Shown in pieces: positions 9,145-17,864 of a stretch of 64,000 nt of DNA. This DNA comes from an uncultured Microbacterium sp. (GTDB taxonomy: Bacteria; Actinomycetota; Actinomycetes; Actinomycetales; Microbacteriaceae): positions 1 to 64,000 of the forward strand of contig NZ_CAMFHZ010000004.1 of NCBI RefSeq assembly GCF_945952435.1. The letters run 5' to 3'. The notes under the pieces are model-generated. The model did no database searches. It worked only from the letters and a program-made list of their open reading frames with translations, and was not told the DNA's origin. Within the stretch, counting starts at the first letter, position 1. Each line of letters opens with the position of its first letter. Position numbers and translations under genes: made by a program.

Positions 9145-9764
9145 GCGGGGGAGCCCGCTTCTGCGTCCCCCGTCCCCGACATCCGCTCGACGACCTGGTC
9201 CACGAGTCCATAGTCGCGGGCACCCTGGGCGGTGAGTACGAGGTCGCGATCGGTGTCGGTGCGCAGGCGCTCCGTGGTCTGCCCGCTGTGTGCGACGAGG
9301 AGACGCTCGAGATCGTCGCGCACGCGGACGACCTCGTCCGCCTGCAGGATCAGATCCGGGATCGTCCCCTGGCCCTGCGCGGCCGGCTGGTGCAGGACCA
9401 CCCGGGCGTGCGGCAGCGCCGCGCGCTTGCCCGGCGCCCCTGCCGCGAGCAGCACGGCTCCCACGGACACCGCCTGACCGACGCAGAACGTCGCGACCTC
9501 GGAGCGGATGAACCGCATCGTGTCGTAGACCGCGAGCATCGCGCTGGGATCGCCGCCAGAGCAGTTGATGTAGAGCTGGATGTCCCGATCGGATCCTGTC
9601 GCATCGAGGTACAGCAACTGTGCGACCAACACGTTGGCGACCTCGGCGTCGAGCGGTGTGCCCAGATAGACGACCCGCTCCGCGAGGAGGTGCGAGTAGA
9701 CGTCGAGGATCCGGTCGCCACGCGGTGATGTGGCGATGACCTGGGGGATGAGGAACGACGCCAT
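9126..9764 (-). CDS. clpP: ATP-dependent Clp protease proteolytic subunit (second of extra pair)
   Basis: Serine peptidase subunit of the Clp chamber, 212 aa. Catalytic residues are visible: Ser in GQAVSVGAVLLAAG, His in ARVVLHQPAAQG and Asp in TDTDRDLVL. AGAAGGAG precedes ATG 9764, one base after the upstream clpP stop, so the two are translated together. The pair is separate from the tig-clpP1P2-clpX locus that actinobacteria normally carry (not in this window), so these are probably ClpP3/ClpP4-like. The extra C-terminal 12 residues are Ala-rich. Confidence 0.92.
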   Translation of the reverse strand: MASFLIPQVIATSPRGDRILDVYSHLLAERVVYLGTPLDAEVANVLVAQLLYLDATGSDRDIQLYINCSGGDPSAMLAVYDTMRFIRSEVATFCVGQAVSVGAVLLAAGAPGKRAALPHARVVLHQPAAQGQGTIPDLILQADEVVRVRDDLERLLVAHSGQTTERLRTDTDRDLVLTAQGARDYGLVDQVVERMSGTGDAEAGSPAQAARA

Positions 9765-9765
9765 C

Positions 9766-10386
9766 TCAGGCTCCTTCTGCGGTGAGGCCGATCGTACGGC
9801 GCGTGGGCGCGGGAAGGATCTGCGCGAGGTCGTCCGCGATCGCATCGACGAAGCCGTACTCGAGCGCCTCGACGGCACTGAACCACCGGTCGTGCAGCGA
9901 ATCCTCGAATACGCGCTCGATGGGCTGGCCGGTGTCGTCGGCGATGAGCCCGAGGACCGTGTCCCGCGTCTGCCGGAGGTCGGCCGCCTGGAGCGCGACG
10001 TCGACCGCGGTTCCGCCGATCCCGGCCGAACCCTGGTGCAGCAGGATCCGGCTGTGAGGCAGCGCCCTGCGCTTGCCCTTCGTCCCGGCGGAGAGCAGGA
10101 ACTGCCCCGCGCTGCACGCGAGGCCGAACGCCATCGTCGTCACGTCGCAGGGGATCGTGCGCATGAGGTCGCGGATCGCGAGCATGGCCGGAACCGAACC
10201 GCCGGGGGAATGGATCCACAACGCGATGTCGGAGTGCGGGTCGTCCGAGGCGAGCGACAGGAGCTGCGTCATGAGCAGGACGCCGTTGTCCTCGTCGAGC
10301 GGTCCGTCGAGGACGAGAACGCGGCGCGCGAGGAGCTGTCGTCGGGCATCGTTGTCGAAGAGCATGCGGGGGGTGTCATCGGTCAT
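9766..10386 (-). CDS. clpP: ATP-dependent Clp protease proteolytic subunit (first of extra pair)
   Basis: A 206-residue ClpP homologue, first gene of the pair. Catalytic Ser lies in [16 protein letters not shown], His in [11 protein letters not shown], and the Asp position is in EDSLHDRWF, a variant of the usual TDRD block. Its divergence from the downstream subunit suggests a mixed double-ring complex, as for ClpP1P2 in mycobacteria. The upstream region has a poor -10 (CACGCT), in keeping with dependence on an activator. dapF is divergent. Confidence 0.9.
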   Translation of the reverse strand: MTDDTPRMLFDNDARRQLLARRVLVLDGPLDEDNGVLLMTQLLSLASDDPHSDIALWIHSPGGSVPAMLAIRDLMRTIPCDVTTMAFGLACSAGQFLLSAGTKGKRRALPHSRILLHQGSAGIGGTAVDVALQAADLRQTRDTVLGLIADDTGQPIERVFEDSLHDRWFSAVEALEYGFVDAIADDLAQILPAPTRRTIGLTAEGA

Positions 10387-10395
10387 GTCCCCAGC

Positions 10396-10428
10396 GTGCG
10401 TCGTCGCATGGTGCGTCGCGAGCGGATC
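10396..10428 (-). promoter_or_regulatory. Candidate activator-binding region of the clpP pair
   Basis: On the minus strand GATCCGCTCGC occupies 10428-10418, 32 bases ahead of the clpP ATG, mirroring the site ahead of the PopR-like gene. On the plus strand two GTGCGTCG direct repeats (10396-10403 and 10411-10418) lie 15 bp apart. Confidence 0.45.
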
Positions 10429-10513
10429 TGCTGGGAGCGGAGAAGCCCAGGGCAGACGCCGCCGCGGATCCGCCGGGATCGGAGGGCGTTATCTGCGCCT
10501 TTACAATCGACGC

Positions 10514-11386
10514 ATGGTCGCATTCACCAAGGGGCATGGCACCGGCAACGACTTCGTCATCATCGCCGACCCCGAGGGAGACCTTGCTCTGGACGTCGTT
10601 CAGGTCGCGACACTTTGCGACCGGCACTTCGGCATCGGCGCCGACGGGCTGCTTCGCGTCGTGCGCTCCGCAGCGCTGCCCGAGGGCGATGCCGCGCTCG
10701 CCGAGAACTCGGAGGCAGAGTGGTTCATGGACTACCGCAACGCCGACGGATCCGTCGCGGAGATGTGCGGAAACGGCGTGCGTGCGTACGTGCACTACCT
10801 CTTGCGCAGCGGCCTCGCGACACTCCCGGAGAGCGGATCGATCGCGATCGGCACCCGCGCCGGTGTGCGCGAGGTGACGTTCAGCGAGGACGGCTACCGT
10901 GTCGATATCGGCACCTGGCGCTTGTCCGGTCACGATCCGCTGGCCCGCGTCTCGGGGCTCAGTGTTCCCCGGCCCGGCCTCGGCATCGACGTCGGCAACC
11001 CTCACGTGGTCGTCGCGCTGGCCTCCGACGAGGAGCTCGACGGGCTCGACCTCGCGCGAGGACCGGAGCTTGCACCGATGCCGGAGCAGGGCGCGAACGT
11101 CGAGTTCGTCGTGCCGGCGGAGCCCCTGGTCCAGGACGGGGTGGGGCGCGTCCGCATGCGCGTGTTCGAGCGCGGCGTGGGGGAGACGCTCAGCTGCGGC
11201 ACCGGCGTCGTCGCGACCGCGCTCGCCGTGCGTCACTGGGCGGGTCCGTCCGCGCCGGACGAGTGGCGGGTGGAGGTCCCGGGCGGCGTGCTCGGCGTCC
11301 GCATGGAGCAGCGAGAGGACGGCGAGCACGTCCTTCTGTCCGGTCCCGCTCAGCTCGTCTTCTCCGGCGAGATCGACCTGGCCTGA
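10514..11386 (+). CDS. dapF: Diaminopimelate epimerase
   Basis: Converts LL- to meso-diaminopimelate for lysine synthesis. Both catalytic cysteines are in place: [11 protein letters not shown] near residue 85 and [11 protein letters not shown] near residue 232. The length (290 aa) is normal. TACAAT at 10502-10507 is a good -10 that would start transcription at the ATG, so the mRNA may be leaderless. Microbacterium peptidoglycan often uses other diamino acids, so the lysine role may dominate. Confidence 0.95.
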   Translation: MVAFTKGHGTGNDFVIIADPEGDLALDVVQVATLCDRHFGIGADGLLRVVRSAALPEGDAALAENSEAEWFMDYRNADGSVAEMCGNGVRAYVHYLLRSGLATLPESGSIAIGTRAGVREVTFSEDGYRVDIGTWRLSGHDPLARVSGLSVPRPGLGIDVGNPHVVVALASDEELDGLDLARGPELAPMPEQGANVEFVVPAEPLVQDGVGRVRMRVFERGVGETLSCGTGVVATALAVRHWAGPSAPDEWRVEVPGGVLGVRMEQREDGEHVLLSGPAQLVFSGEIDLA

Positions 11387-11417
11387 TGAGGAGCGCCGGG
11401 CGCGTCGCTCGGAGCGA

Positions 11418-12059
11418 TCAGGGCAGATCGATCGCCTGGGTGGGCGGGGTGCCGTGGCGGCGGACCTTGAGCACGCGGAAGCCGCGTCCCGTCGTCGCCC
11501 GGTACACGCTGTAGCCGTCGGAGAACGTGGACGCCAGCCAGCGCTGCAAGGAGTCGGCTCCGAGGTTCCGGCTCACCACGAACCAGCCGTCGGCGCGCTG
11601 ATCGAGCCGGGGGATCCATCGTTCGAGCAAGTCGTGCAGCTCGCTCTTTCCGACGCGGATCGGCGGATTCGACCGGATCGAGCGGAAGCTGACATCCGGG
11701 GGAACATCCTCGGGCGTCACCGCGTTGACATTGTCGAGACCGAGTTCGGCGGCGTTGCGCCGTACGAGATCGAGTGCGCGCTCGTTGACGTCAACGGCCC
11801 ATACGGTCGCGTGCGGAGCGGCGAGCGCCAGGGACAGCGAGATGGGTCCCCAGCCGCACCCGAGATCCAGCAGATTGCCGCCGGGCGGCGGGGGAGGCGT
11901 GTTCGCGAGGAGCACGGAGGTGCCGACGTCCACGTGATCGGGGCTGAAGACCCCGGCTGCGGTGGTGAGTTCGACCTCCCTGCCCGCGAGCGTGACCCGG
12001 ATTCTGCGGAGGTTCTCGGGGCTGGCGGGAGCCGCAGTGAAGTAGTGGTCCGACCCCAT
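11418..12059 (-). CDS. Class I SAM methyltransferase (RsmC/RlmG-like)
   Basis: A 213-residue methyltransferase. The SAM-binding motif is NLLDLGCGWGPIS near residue 63, the acidic strand is WAVDVNERAL, and the catalytic NPPI loop (RSNPPIRVGK) marks N2-guanine rRNA methyltransferases of the RsmC/RlmG group. The opening segment GSDHYFTAAPAS is typical for this small actinobacterial version. Start ATG 12059; hflX is divergent. The exact rRNA target is not predictable. Confidence 0.82.
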   Translation of the reverse strand: MGSDHYFTAAPASPENLRRIRVTLAGREVELTTAAGVFSPDHVDVGTSVLLANTPPPPPGGNLLDLGCGWGPISLSLALAAPHATVWAVDVNERALDLVRRNAAELGLDNVNAVTPEDVPPDVSFRSIRSNPPIRVGKSELHDLLERWIPRLDQRADGWFVVSRNLGADSLQRWLASTFSDGYSVYRATTGRGFRVLKVRRHGTPPTQAIDLP

Positions 12060-12133
12060 CCTGCGAGCGTAGCGGACACTCACAGCTAAAGTTAAGGTGC
12101 CTGATCGATTCGACGGGCCCGAGAAAGGTGCGG

Positions 12134-13639
12134 ATGACGCAGTCCACAACACATGACGAGCACGGCGACGCGGTCGAGCGCGTCCTTCAGGCCGCGGAGC
12201 GGCGTGCGCAGTCGCACGTCTTCGGCTCGGCGCAGGCGCTGCAGGATGCGGCCACGGCGGGGCACGGGTCGGCCGATGGCGAGCAATGGGACCTCGAGGA
12301 ACGGCACGCGCTGCGCCGGGTGGGCGGTCTGTCGACCGAGCTCCAGGACGTCACGGAGGTCGAGTACCGCCAGCTCCGCCTGGAGAACGTCGTCCTCGTC
12401 GGCGTGTACCCCCAGGGCGCCCAGGACGACGCGGAGAACTCGCTGCGCGAGCTCGCCGCCCTCGCCGAGACGGCCGGCGCGGTCGTGCTCGACGGTCTGC
12501 TGCAGCGCCGCCCCCACCCTGACCCTGCGACGTACCTCGGGCGGGGCAAGGCCGAGGAGCTCAAGGACATCGTCGCGTCGGTCGGCGCGGACACGGTGAT
12601 CGCCGACACGGAGCTGGCGGCCTCGCAACGGCGCGCCCTCGAAGACGTCGTCAAGGTGAAGGTCATCGACCGCACCACCGTGATCCTCGACATCTTCAGC
12701 CAGCACGCCAAGAGCCGCGAGGGTCGTGCGCAGGTCGAGCTCGCGCAGCTCGAGTACCTCCTGCCTCGCCTGCGCGGGTGGGGCGAGTCGATGAGCCGTC
12801 AGGCCGGTGGGCAGGTCGGCGCGGGCGGCGCGGGCATGGGCTCGCGCGGACCGGGTGAGACCAAGATCGAGCTCGACCGCCGCCGCATCCGCACGCGCAT
12901 GGCGATGCTGCGCAAGCAGATCCGCGAGTTCGCCCCGGCGCGCGAGGCGAAGCGTGCGGAGCGCAGACGGCACACGATCCCGTCCGTCGCGATCGCCGGC
13001 TACACCAACGCCGGTAAGTCCAGTCTGCTCAACGCGCTCACGAGCGCGGGGGTGCTGGTGGAGAACGCGTTGTTCGCCACGCTGGATGCGACCGTGCGCC
13101 GCTCGACGACCGCGGACGGCCGCGTCTACACGCTCACCGACACGGTCGGTTTCGTGCGCAACCTCCCGCACCAGCTGGTGGAGGCCTTCCGGTCCACGCT
13201 CGAAGAGGTCGGCGACGCGGACGTGCTCGTGCACGTCGTCGACGGATCCCACCCGGACCCGGCGGGACAGATCAAGACGGTGCGCGATGTGATCGGAGAC
13301 GTGGGCGGGCGCGACATCCCCGAGATCGTGGTGTTCAACAAGGCGGACCTGCTCGACGAGGACGAGCGGCTCGTCCTGCGCGGACTCGTGCCGGGGGCGC
13401 ACTTCGTCTCCTCCCGCAGCGGCGAGGGGGTCGAGGAGCTCCGTGCCGCGATCGACGCGATCCTGCCCAAGCCCGCCGTGGAGATCACCGCGGTCGTGCC
13501 GTACGACCGGGGCGATCTCGTCGCGGCCGTGCACGAGAGCGGTCTGCTGCTCGACGTCGCCCACGAGGAAGCGGGCACCAGGGTGCATGCGCACGTGGGA
13601 GAGCGGCTCGCCGCCGAGCTCGCGCCTTTCGCGGTCTGA
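12134..13639 (+). CDS. hflX: GTPase HflX
   Basis: Ribosome-associated GTPase that splits stalled or hibernating ribosomes. The N-terminal HflX domain includes the RRPHPDPATYLGRGKAEEL segment, then a Gly-rich linker (QVGAGGAGMGSRGPGETKIE), then the G domain with GYTNAGKSSL (G1), DTVGF (G3) and NKADL (G4). Length 501 aa. GAGAAAGG precedes ATG 12134 by 6 bases; GTG 12128 is less well placed. TAAAGT/TAAGGT hexamers at 12087-12098 are likely -10 boxes. Confidence 0.95.
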   Translation: MTQSTTHDEHGDAVERVLQAAERRAQSHVFGSAQALQDAATAGHGSADGEQWDLEERHALRRVGGLSTELQDVTEVEYRQLRLENVVLVGVYPQGAQDDAENSLRELAALAETAGAVVLDGLLQRRPHPDPATYLGRGKAEELKDIVASVGADTVIADTELAASQRRALEDVVKVKVIDRTTVILDIFSQHAKSREGRAQVELAQLEYLLPRLRGWGESMSRQAGGQVGAGGAGMGSRGPGETKIELDRRRIRTRMAMLRKQIREFAPAREAKRAERRRHTIPSVAIAGYTNAGKSSLLNALTSAGVLVENALFATLDATVRRSTTADGRVYTLTDTVGFVRNLPHQLVEAFRSTLEEVGDADVLVHVVDGSHPDPAGQIKTVRDVIGDVGGRDIPEIVVFNKADLLDEDERLVLRGLVPGAHFVSSRSGEGVEELRAAIDAILPKPAVEITAVVPYDRGDLVAAVHESGLLLDVAHEEAGTRVHAHVGERLAAELAPFAV

Positions 13640-13653
13640 GACCCGTAGCGTAG

Positions 13654-13691
13654 CCCTCGCATCGAGTGGGATGCATCGCACGATGCGAGGG
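13654..13691 (+). other. 11-bp inverted repeat covering the ribosome site of the next gene
   Basis: Arms CCCTCGCATCG (13654-13664) and its exact complement CGATGCGAGGG (13681-13691) flank a 16-nt loop. The right arm contains the GAGGG of the ribosome-binding site for ATG 13700. It could terminate hflX, but there is no T-run, or it could hide the ribosome site in RNA. Confidence 0.55.
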
Positions 13692-13699
13692 AGACGCCG

Positions 13700-15055
13700 A
13701 TGGGCCACGGGCACGCGCACGACCACGGCGCCCTCGATCGCGTTCCGGTGGCGCGTCGGCCGCGCACGATCCTGCTCACCGTCCTCGCCGTCCTCGCCGT
13801 GGCGACGGTGGCCGGTCTGGTCGTGCTGTGGCCGTCCGGCGCGTCCGCGACGCGCAGCGGATCCGCGTCCTATGCCGTGAAGGGGACCACGTTCCCGACG
13901 GGGGAGATCGTGCGGATCGGCGAGGAGTGCCCCGACGCCGCCGGAGCGAACACGTCCGCCGGTGACGCGGCGTCGGGCGTCGGAGGGACGGCATCCGGTG
14001 CGAGGAGCGCCGCGTCGGCCTGTCGGCTCGCGGAGGTACGACTCGAATCCGGACCGCGGAAGGGGAAGACCGTCACCGTGGCCCTGCGGGGGCCGTTCGC
14101 GAGTGCGGGGCTGCGGGCGGGGGACACGCTCGAGCTCATGGACATCCCGCTCGATCCGAGCTTCTCCGCGCCGGCCGGGGCGAACGGAGGCGCCGATCCG
14201 GGGATCTCGGTCTTCGGGGTCGTGAGGACGGTGCCGCTGATGCTTTGGGCGGCCCTGTTCCTCATCGTCGTCGTCGCCGTGGGCCTGCATCGAGGCCTGC
14301 TCGCGATCGTGGGACTGGTCTTCGCCGGCGGCATGATCGTGCTCTTCGTGCTCCCGGCGCTGCTCGGCGGGGGGCCGGCGACCGCGATCGCGCTCGTCGG
14401 CGCCTCGGCGATCCTCTACGTCGTGCTCTATCTTGCGCACGGCGTCTCGGTCCGCACGAGCGCGGCGCTCGCCGGAACGCTCGGCGGAGTGCTCATCACC
14501 GCGGTCATCGCGCTGTCCGCCGTGTCGACGACGCGGCTGAGCGGCATCGACGAGAGCGCCGGGTTCCTCAGCGGGATGACCTCGAACCTCGACTTCCAGG
14601 GACTGCTCACGTGCGCGATCGTCATCGCCGGTCTCGGCGTGCTGAACGACGTGACGATCACGCAGAGCTCGGCGGTGTGGGAGCTGCGCGCCGCAGCCCC
14701 GGCGATGTCCCGACGCCAGCTGTTCCGGCGTGCGATGCGGATCGGCCGCGATCACATCGCCTCCACGATCTACACGATCGTGTTCGCCTACGTCGGTGCC
14801 TCGCTGAGCGTCGTCCTGCTGCTCTACGTCTACGACCAGCCGGTCATCAGTGTTCTCGGATACGAGGAGATCGCGACAGAGATCATCCGCACTCTGGTGA
14901 GCGGGATCGGACTCGTCCTCGCGGTGCCGCTCACGACCGCGATCGCCGTGATCCTGCTGCCGGCCGCCTCGTCCGGGCCGACGACTCCGGAACCGTTGGC
15001 GGAGCGGGACGCCGAGACCATCGCGTGGCTGAAGACGATGAACGGGACGGCCTGA
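13700..15055 (+). CDS. YibE/F family membrane protein
   Basis: A 451-residue polytopic membrane protein. The first residues are His-rich (MGHGHAHDHG), then one transmembrane helix, an extracytoplasmic domain of about 130 residues, and about seven more membrane segments with the YibE/F signature around GVLNDVTITQSSAVWEL and RIGRDHIASTIYTIVFAYVG. The function of the family is unknown; some members lie near metal or polysaccharide genes. The His tract suggests metal contact, which is inference. Confidence 0.85.
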   Translation: MGHGHAHDHGALDRVPVARRPRTILLTVLAVLAVATVAGLVVLWPSGASATRSGSASYAVKGTTFPTGEIVRIGEECPDAAGANTSAGDAASGVGGTASGARSAASACRLAEVRLESGPRKGKTVTVALRGPFASAGLRAGDTLELMDIPLDPSFSAPAGANGGADPGISVFGVVRTVPLMLWAALFLIVVVAVGLHRGLLAIVGLVFAGGMIVLFVLPALLGGGPATAIALVGASAILYVVLYLAHGVSVRTSAALAGTLGGVLITAVIALSAVSTTRLSGIDESAGFLSGMTSNLDFQGLLTCAIVIAGLGVLNDVTITQSSAVWELRAAAPAMSRRQLFRRAMRIGRDHIASTIYTIVFAYVGASLSVVLLLYVYDQPVISVLGYEEIATEIIRTLVSGIGLVLAVPLTTAIAVILLPAASSGPTTPEPLAERDAETIAWLKTMNGTA

Positions 15056-15068
15056 CGCTTCTTCGTGG

Positions 15069-15725
15069 TCAGCGCGCGACGAAGCGCGCATCGACCGTGG
15101 CGGACACGACGATGTCCTCTCCACGCAGTTCCACGGCGTCCGCGGACGGCGCGGACGCGAAGGCGCGCATCGCTCGGGGAGCGGAGTCCGCGGATCCGCC
15201 CTGGCCGAGCAGGCCGGCGTCGGCGACGTCGAGCGCCACGACCGTGCTGAGCCCCAGCGCCTGGGCGTACGCGGAGGCTCGCGCCACGGCGTCGCGCACG
15301 GCCCCCGCGGCGACGCGCTGGGAGACCATGTCCCGGGTGGGCGATGTCAGCGTCCACTCGGTCGCGGAGATCCCGACGCCTTCGAGCACCGACATCTCGT
15401 GCACCCAGGAGGACACCTCGTCCGGATCGGAGAACGTCGCCGTGAAGTCGAGAGAGGCGTGATGCACGAGCGGCGGGCGGCTCCCGTCGTTGGTCCACGG
15501 CCGCTCGGCGCGCACCGCGAGGCGTCCGCTCGACCACGTCTTGATCGTCCCCGTCGCCACACGGGCCTCGATCGAACGGCGGACCGGTTCGGCGAGCGCG
15601 AGCGTCCGCGTCACGACCTCGGCGTGCTCTGCGCCGTCCAGCGAGACGGCGAGCGTGACGGTGGCGCGTTCCGGGGCCACGCGCTCCTCGTGCGTCCCGC
15701 GGACGGTGATCATGACCTCGCTCAT
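15069..15725 (-). CDS. SIMPL domain (DUF541) protein
   Basis: A 218-residue protein of the SIMPL/DUF541 family: ITVRGTHEERVAPERATVTLAVS at the N-terminus and a repeat-like second half with VVALDVADAGLL. No signal peptide is seen, unlike many family members such as the periplasmic YggE. Minus-strand TAGAGT (15737-15732) is six bases ahead of ATG 15725, indicating a leaderless mRNA. Function unknown. Confidence 0.82.
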   Translation of the reverse strand: MSEVMITVRGTHEERVAPERATVTLAVSLDGAEHAEVVTRTLALAEPVRRSIEARVATGTIKTWSSGRLAVRAERPWTNDGSRPPLVHHASLDFTATFSDPDEVSSWVHEMSVLEGVGISATEWTLTSPTRDMVSQRVAAGAVRDAVARASAYAQALGLSTVVALDVADAGLLGQGGSADSAPRAMRAFASAPSADAVELRGEDIVVSATVDARFVAR

Positions 15726-15856
15726 GCCGCGACTCTACGTCAGCGGGAGCGGAATGGCGCGGCGCTGCGAACCGTTGTAAGCTGTAATGCTCGGGTGCTT
15801 CGGCACCCGCTGGTAATTCCACAGTGCGACAGCGGCTCCTTCGAGAGAAGGACCAC

Positions 15857-16226
15857 GGGGCTGATCGGTTTCGACAGCGCCTGTGAATCCACGAGAAGCG
15901 GGCCGAGGATGCAGGGTTATCTCGTGAACGCTCCCTGCAAAACAATAAGTGCCAATGCAAAGCGCACTGACTTCGCCCTCGCTGCGTAAGCGAGCCCGAT
16001 AGTCCGTCAGGCCGTATGTGATTCCGATACGGATCCTGGCGTCATCTAGGAATCTTGCTGTGCGACGGCGTCTGGACGTCGTACGGGACTCTTCCCAGGC
16101 TGGGCTTGTCGACTTAGGTGTCTGTGACAAAGGTCGGAGCCGAGCAGAACGTCTGCACAGACTGCGCCCGGAGAAGGCGTGGAGACTCAGCGTTGGACGG
16201 GGGTTCGATTCCCCCCAGCTCCACCA
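15857..16226 (+). ncRNA. ssrA: tmRNA (transfer-messenger RNA)
   Basis: Rescues stalled ribosomes and tags the nascent chain for proteolysis. The 5' end GGGGCTGATCGGTTTCGAC pairs with the 3' end CAGCTCC-ACCA to form the tRNA-like acceptor, and GGTTCGATTCC is the T-arm. The tag reading frame starts at GCC 15951 and reads ANAKRTDFALAA, then TAA at 15987-15989. CCA is encoded (16224-16226). A GGGTGC-TTCG-GCACCC hairpin lies upstream at 15794-15809, probably in the processed leader. Confidence 0.95.
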
Positions 16227-16246
16227 TGCCGCTGTCGCACGGGATG

Positions 16247-16289
16247 AACCCCGTGGGCCCTGACGAGAGTCAGGACCCACGGGGTTTTT
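16247..16289 (+). terminator. Rho-independent terminator of ssrA
   Basis: An 18-bp stem beginning AACCCCGTGGG with a GAGA tetraloop (16265-16268) and a single mismatch, followed by a T-run ending at 16289. It may also serve hisN, which ends at 16307 on the other strand. Confidence 0.9.
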
Positions 16290-16306
16290 CGTCCTAGGAA
16301 CCGGGA

Positions 16307-17107
16307 TCAGATCGCGGACTGGAAGAACCGCAGGAACTCCTCGTGCAGGCGGCCGTTCGTCGCGAGCGCGGAGCGCGCGGACAACGACGGGGATCCGTCG
16401 AAGGCCGTGGCGAGACCGCCGGCCTCGGCGACGATCGCGAACGCCGCGGCGATGTCGTATTCCTTGACACCGAACTCCGCGACCATGTCGAGCCTGCCTT
16501 CCGCGAGCAGCATGTACGAGAACACGTCGCCGTACGCGCGGTCGCGCCACACGCGTCGGGATAGGGCGAGCAGAGGGTCGAGGTGTCCGCTCTCGTCCCA
16601 CTGGGCGATGCTCTGGAAGCTGACGCTCGCATCGTCGAGCGAGGAGACGTCCGAGACGTGGATCCGTCGCGGACCGGCGTGCGTCGTCGTCCAGGCGCCG
16701 AGGCCGGGGGCCGCCCACCAGCGCCGGTTCAAGGCCGGCATGCTCACCACGCCCACCCGTGCCACGCCGTCGACGGCGAGGCTGATCATGGTGCCCCACA
16801 ACGGCACGCCGCGCAGGAAGTTGGCGGTGCCGTCGATAGGGTCGACGATCCACTGCCGATGCGTGTCACCCGACGTGCCGTACTCCTCGCCGAGGATTCC
16901 GTCGGCGGCACGCTCGGTCTGCAGGATCTCCCGGATCGCCCGTTCGGTCGCGAGGTCCGCGTCGGTCACATGCGAATGATCGGCCTTCAGCGACACGGCG
17001 AGGTCGGCGGCGTCGAACCGCGGCAGTGATTGGGCGTCGGCCGCATCGGCGAGGCGGAGAGCGAGGTCGAGGTCGCTGCGGAAGTCGTCGGCGCGGGTGT
17101 CAGGCAC
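16307..17107 (-). CDS. hisN: Histidinol-phosphatase / inositol monophosphatase family
   Basis: Member of the metal-dependent IMPase superfamily; the actinobacterial HisN branch removes phosphate from histidinol phosphate. Metal-site motifs are EEYG near residue 80, WIVDPIDGTANFLRGVP near 97 and a late KEYDIAAAFAIVAEAGG. Length 266 aa. The frame is open upstream, but GTG 17107 follows GGAGG and begins MPDTRADDF, a usual N-terminus. TATTCT (17119-17114) is a possible -10. Another IMPase substrate cannot be excluded. Confidence 0.85.
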   Translation of the reverse strand: MPDTRADDFRSDLDLALRLADAADAQSLPRFDAADLAVSLKADHSHVTDADLATERAIREILQTERAADGILGEEYGTSGDTHRQWIVDPIDGTANFLRGVPLWGTMISLAVDGVARVGVVSMPALNRRWWAAPGLGAWTTTHAGPRRIHVSDVSSLDDASVSFQSIAQWDESGHLDPLLALSRRVWRDRAYGDVFSYMLLAEGRLDMVAEFGVKEYDIAAAFAIVAEAGGLATAFDGSPSLSARSALATNGRLHEEFLRFFQSAI

Positions 17108-17201
17108 GCCTCCAGAATAGGGGCGTTCGCGGCCGCGCCGGGAGCGACGGGAGGCCGAGACCGCCCACGGTGCACAGCGGGCGCGGAGATCGACGGAACG
17201 C

Positions 17202-17235
17202 CGAAGGCCCGATCTCCGCAGAGACCGGGCCTTCG
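17202..17235. terminator. Hairpin terminator downstream of tRNA-Lys
   Basis: A 15-bp stem starting CGAAGGCCCG with loop CGCA (17217-17220), placed 3 bp beyond the CCA end of the tRNA on the minus strand. One mismatch; no long T-run. Confidence 0.75.
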
Positions 17236-17237
17236 TG

Positions 17238-17313
17238 TGGTGCACCCCCTGGGACTCGAACCCAGAACCCACTGATTAAGAGTCAGTTGCTCTGCCGATT
17301 GAGCTAGAGGTGC
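17238..17313 (-). tRNA. tRNA-Lys (anticodon CTT)
   Basis: Minus-strand 76-nt cloverleaf with acceptor GCACCTC pairing to GGGGTGC, D-arm AGCTCAATCGGCAGAGC, anticodon loop CTCTTAA giving CTT (reads AAG), T-arm GGGTTCGAGTCCC and an encoded CCA end. Confidence 0.97.
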
Positions 17314-17447
17314 TCGGCGGGCCGGTTCCCCGGCCGAGGAATAACGTTACCAGCGGATGGGAGGGAAGCGAAATCCGGACGCTTCCGAAGCGTATCCCTG
17401 GCGTGTCGCTCCGGACGGCATCGCCGTCGCGGACGGGTCGGGCGCCT

Positions 17448-17723
17448 TCACACGCGCCGGACCGACAACAGACGATACCCCTCCGGAACCTGGGCCTCGA
17501 GCGCCGTCATGTCCTCGGCCTCGATCTCCTCTATGCCGTCCCGGCGCACGATCGTCCCCTCCGCCGTGAGGATCGTGTCCTTCTTCGCCATCGCGACCGG
17601 GGCCGAGGCGAGCTGCCAGCCTTCCGGTGTCTCGGCTGCGAGCAAATCCTGGATCTCGTCCAGTTCCTCGGCCTGCACCGTGGCGGTCTTGGATTCGACA
17701 GGGCGGATGACACCGATCAGCAT
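17448..17723 (-). CDS. Conserved small hypothetical protein
   Basis: A 91-residue acidic protein starting MLIGVIRPVESKTATVQAE, with a repeated alpha-beta pattern and a final VPEGYRLLSVRRV. No membrane segment or signal. I do not recognise a named family. Start ATG 17723 was chosen because upstream sequence in the frame is low-complexity and runs into a hairpin. Confidence 0.65.
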   Translation of the reverse strand: MLIGVIRPVESKTATVQAEELDEIQDLLAAETPEGWQLASAPVAMAKKDTILTAEGTIVRRDGIEEIEAEDMTALEAQVPEGYRLLSVRRV

Positions 17724-17782
17724 GACTCCAGCGTACGGTGCCGCGCCGACACCCCGGCTCCTTGAAGCGCTCGGAGAAGCAC

Positions 17783-17820
17783 GAGGCCCGTTCCGCACAC
17801 CATCGTGCGGAACGGGCCTC
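17783..17820. terminator. Strong hairpin after the marR-MFS operon
   Basis: A perfect 16-bp stem (arm starts GAGGCCCGTTCC) with a 6-nt loop at 17799-17804. It lies 45 bp past the MFS stop on the minus strand and upstream of the 17448-17723 gene. No T-run. Confidence 0.75.
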
Positions 17821-17864
17821 GGGGCGCCCTCGTGAGAGGGCGCGGATCCTCGTCGTGCGCCTCC

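Noticed and set aside
12092..15124. 1010-codon open frame on the minus strand opposite hflX and yibE/F
   Set aside because: Composition is Arg/Asp/His-rich nonsense antisense to two well-recognised genes; long empty antisense frames are expected at this G+C.
14245..15462. 405-codon plus-strand frame over yibE/F and the SIMPL gene
   Set aside because: Arg-rich out-of-frame shadow with no domain.
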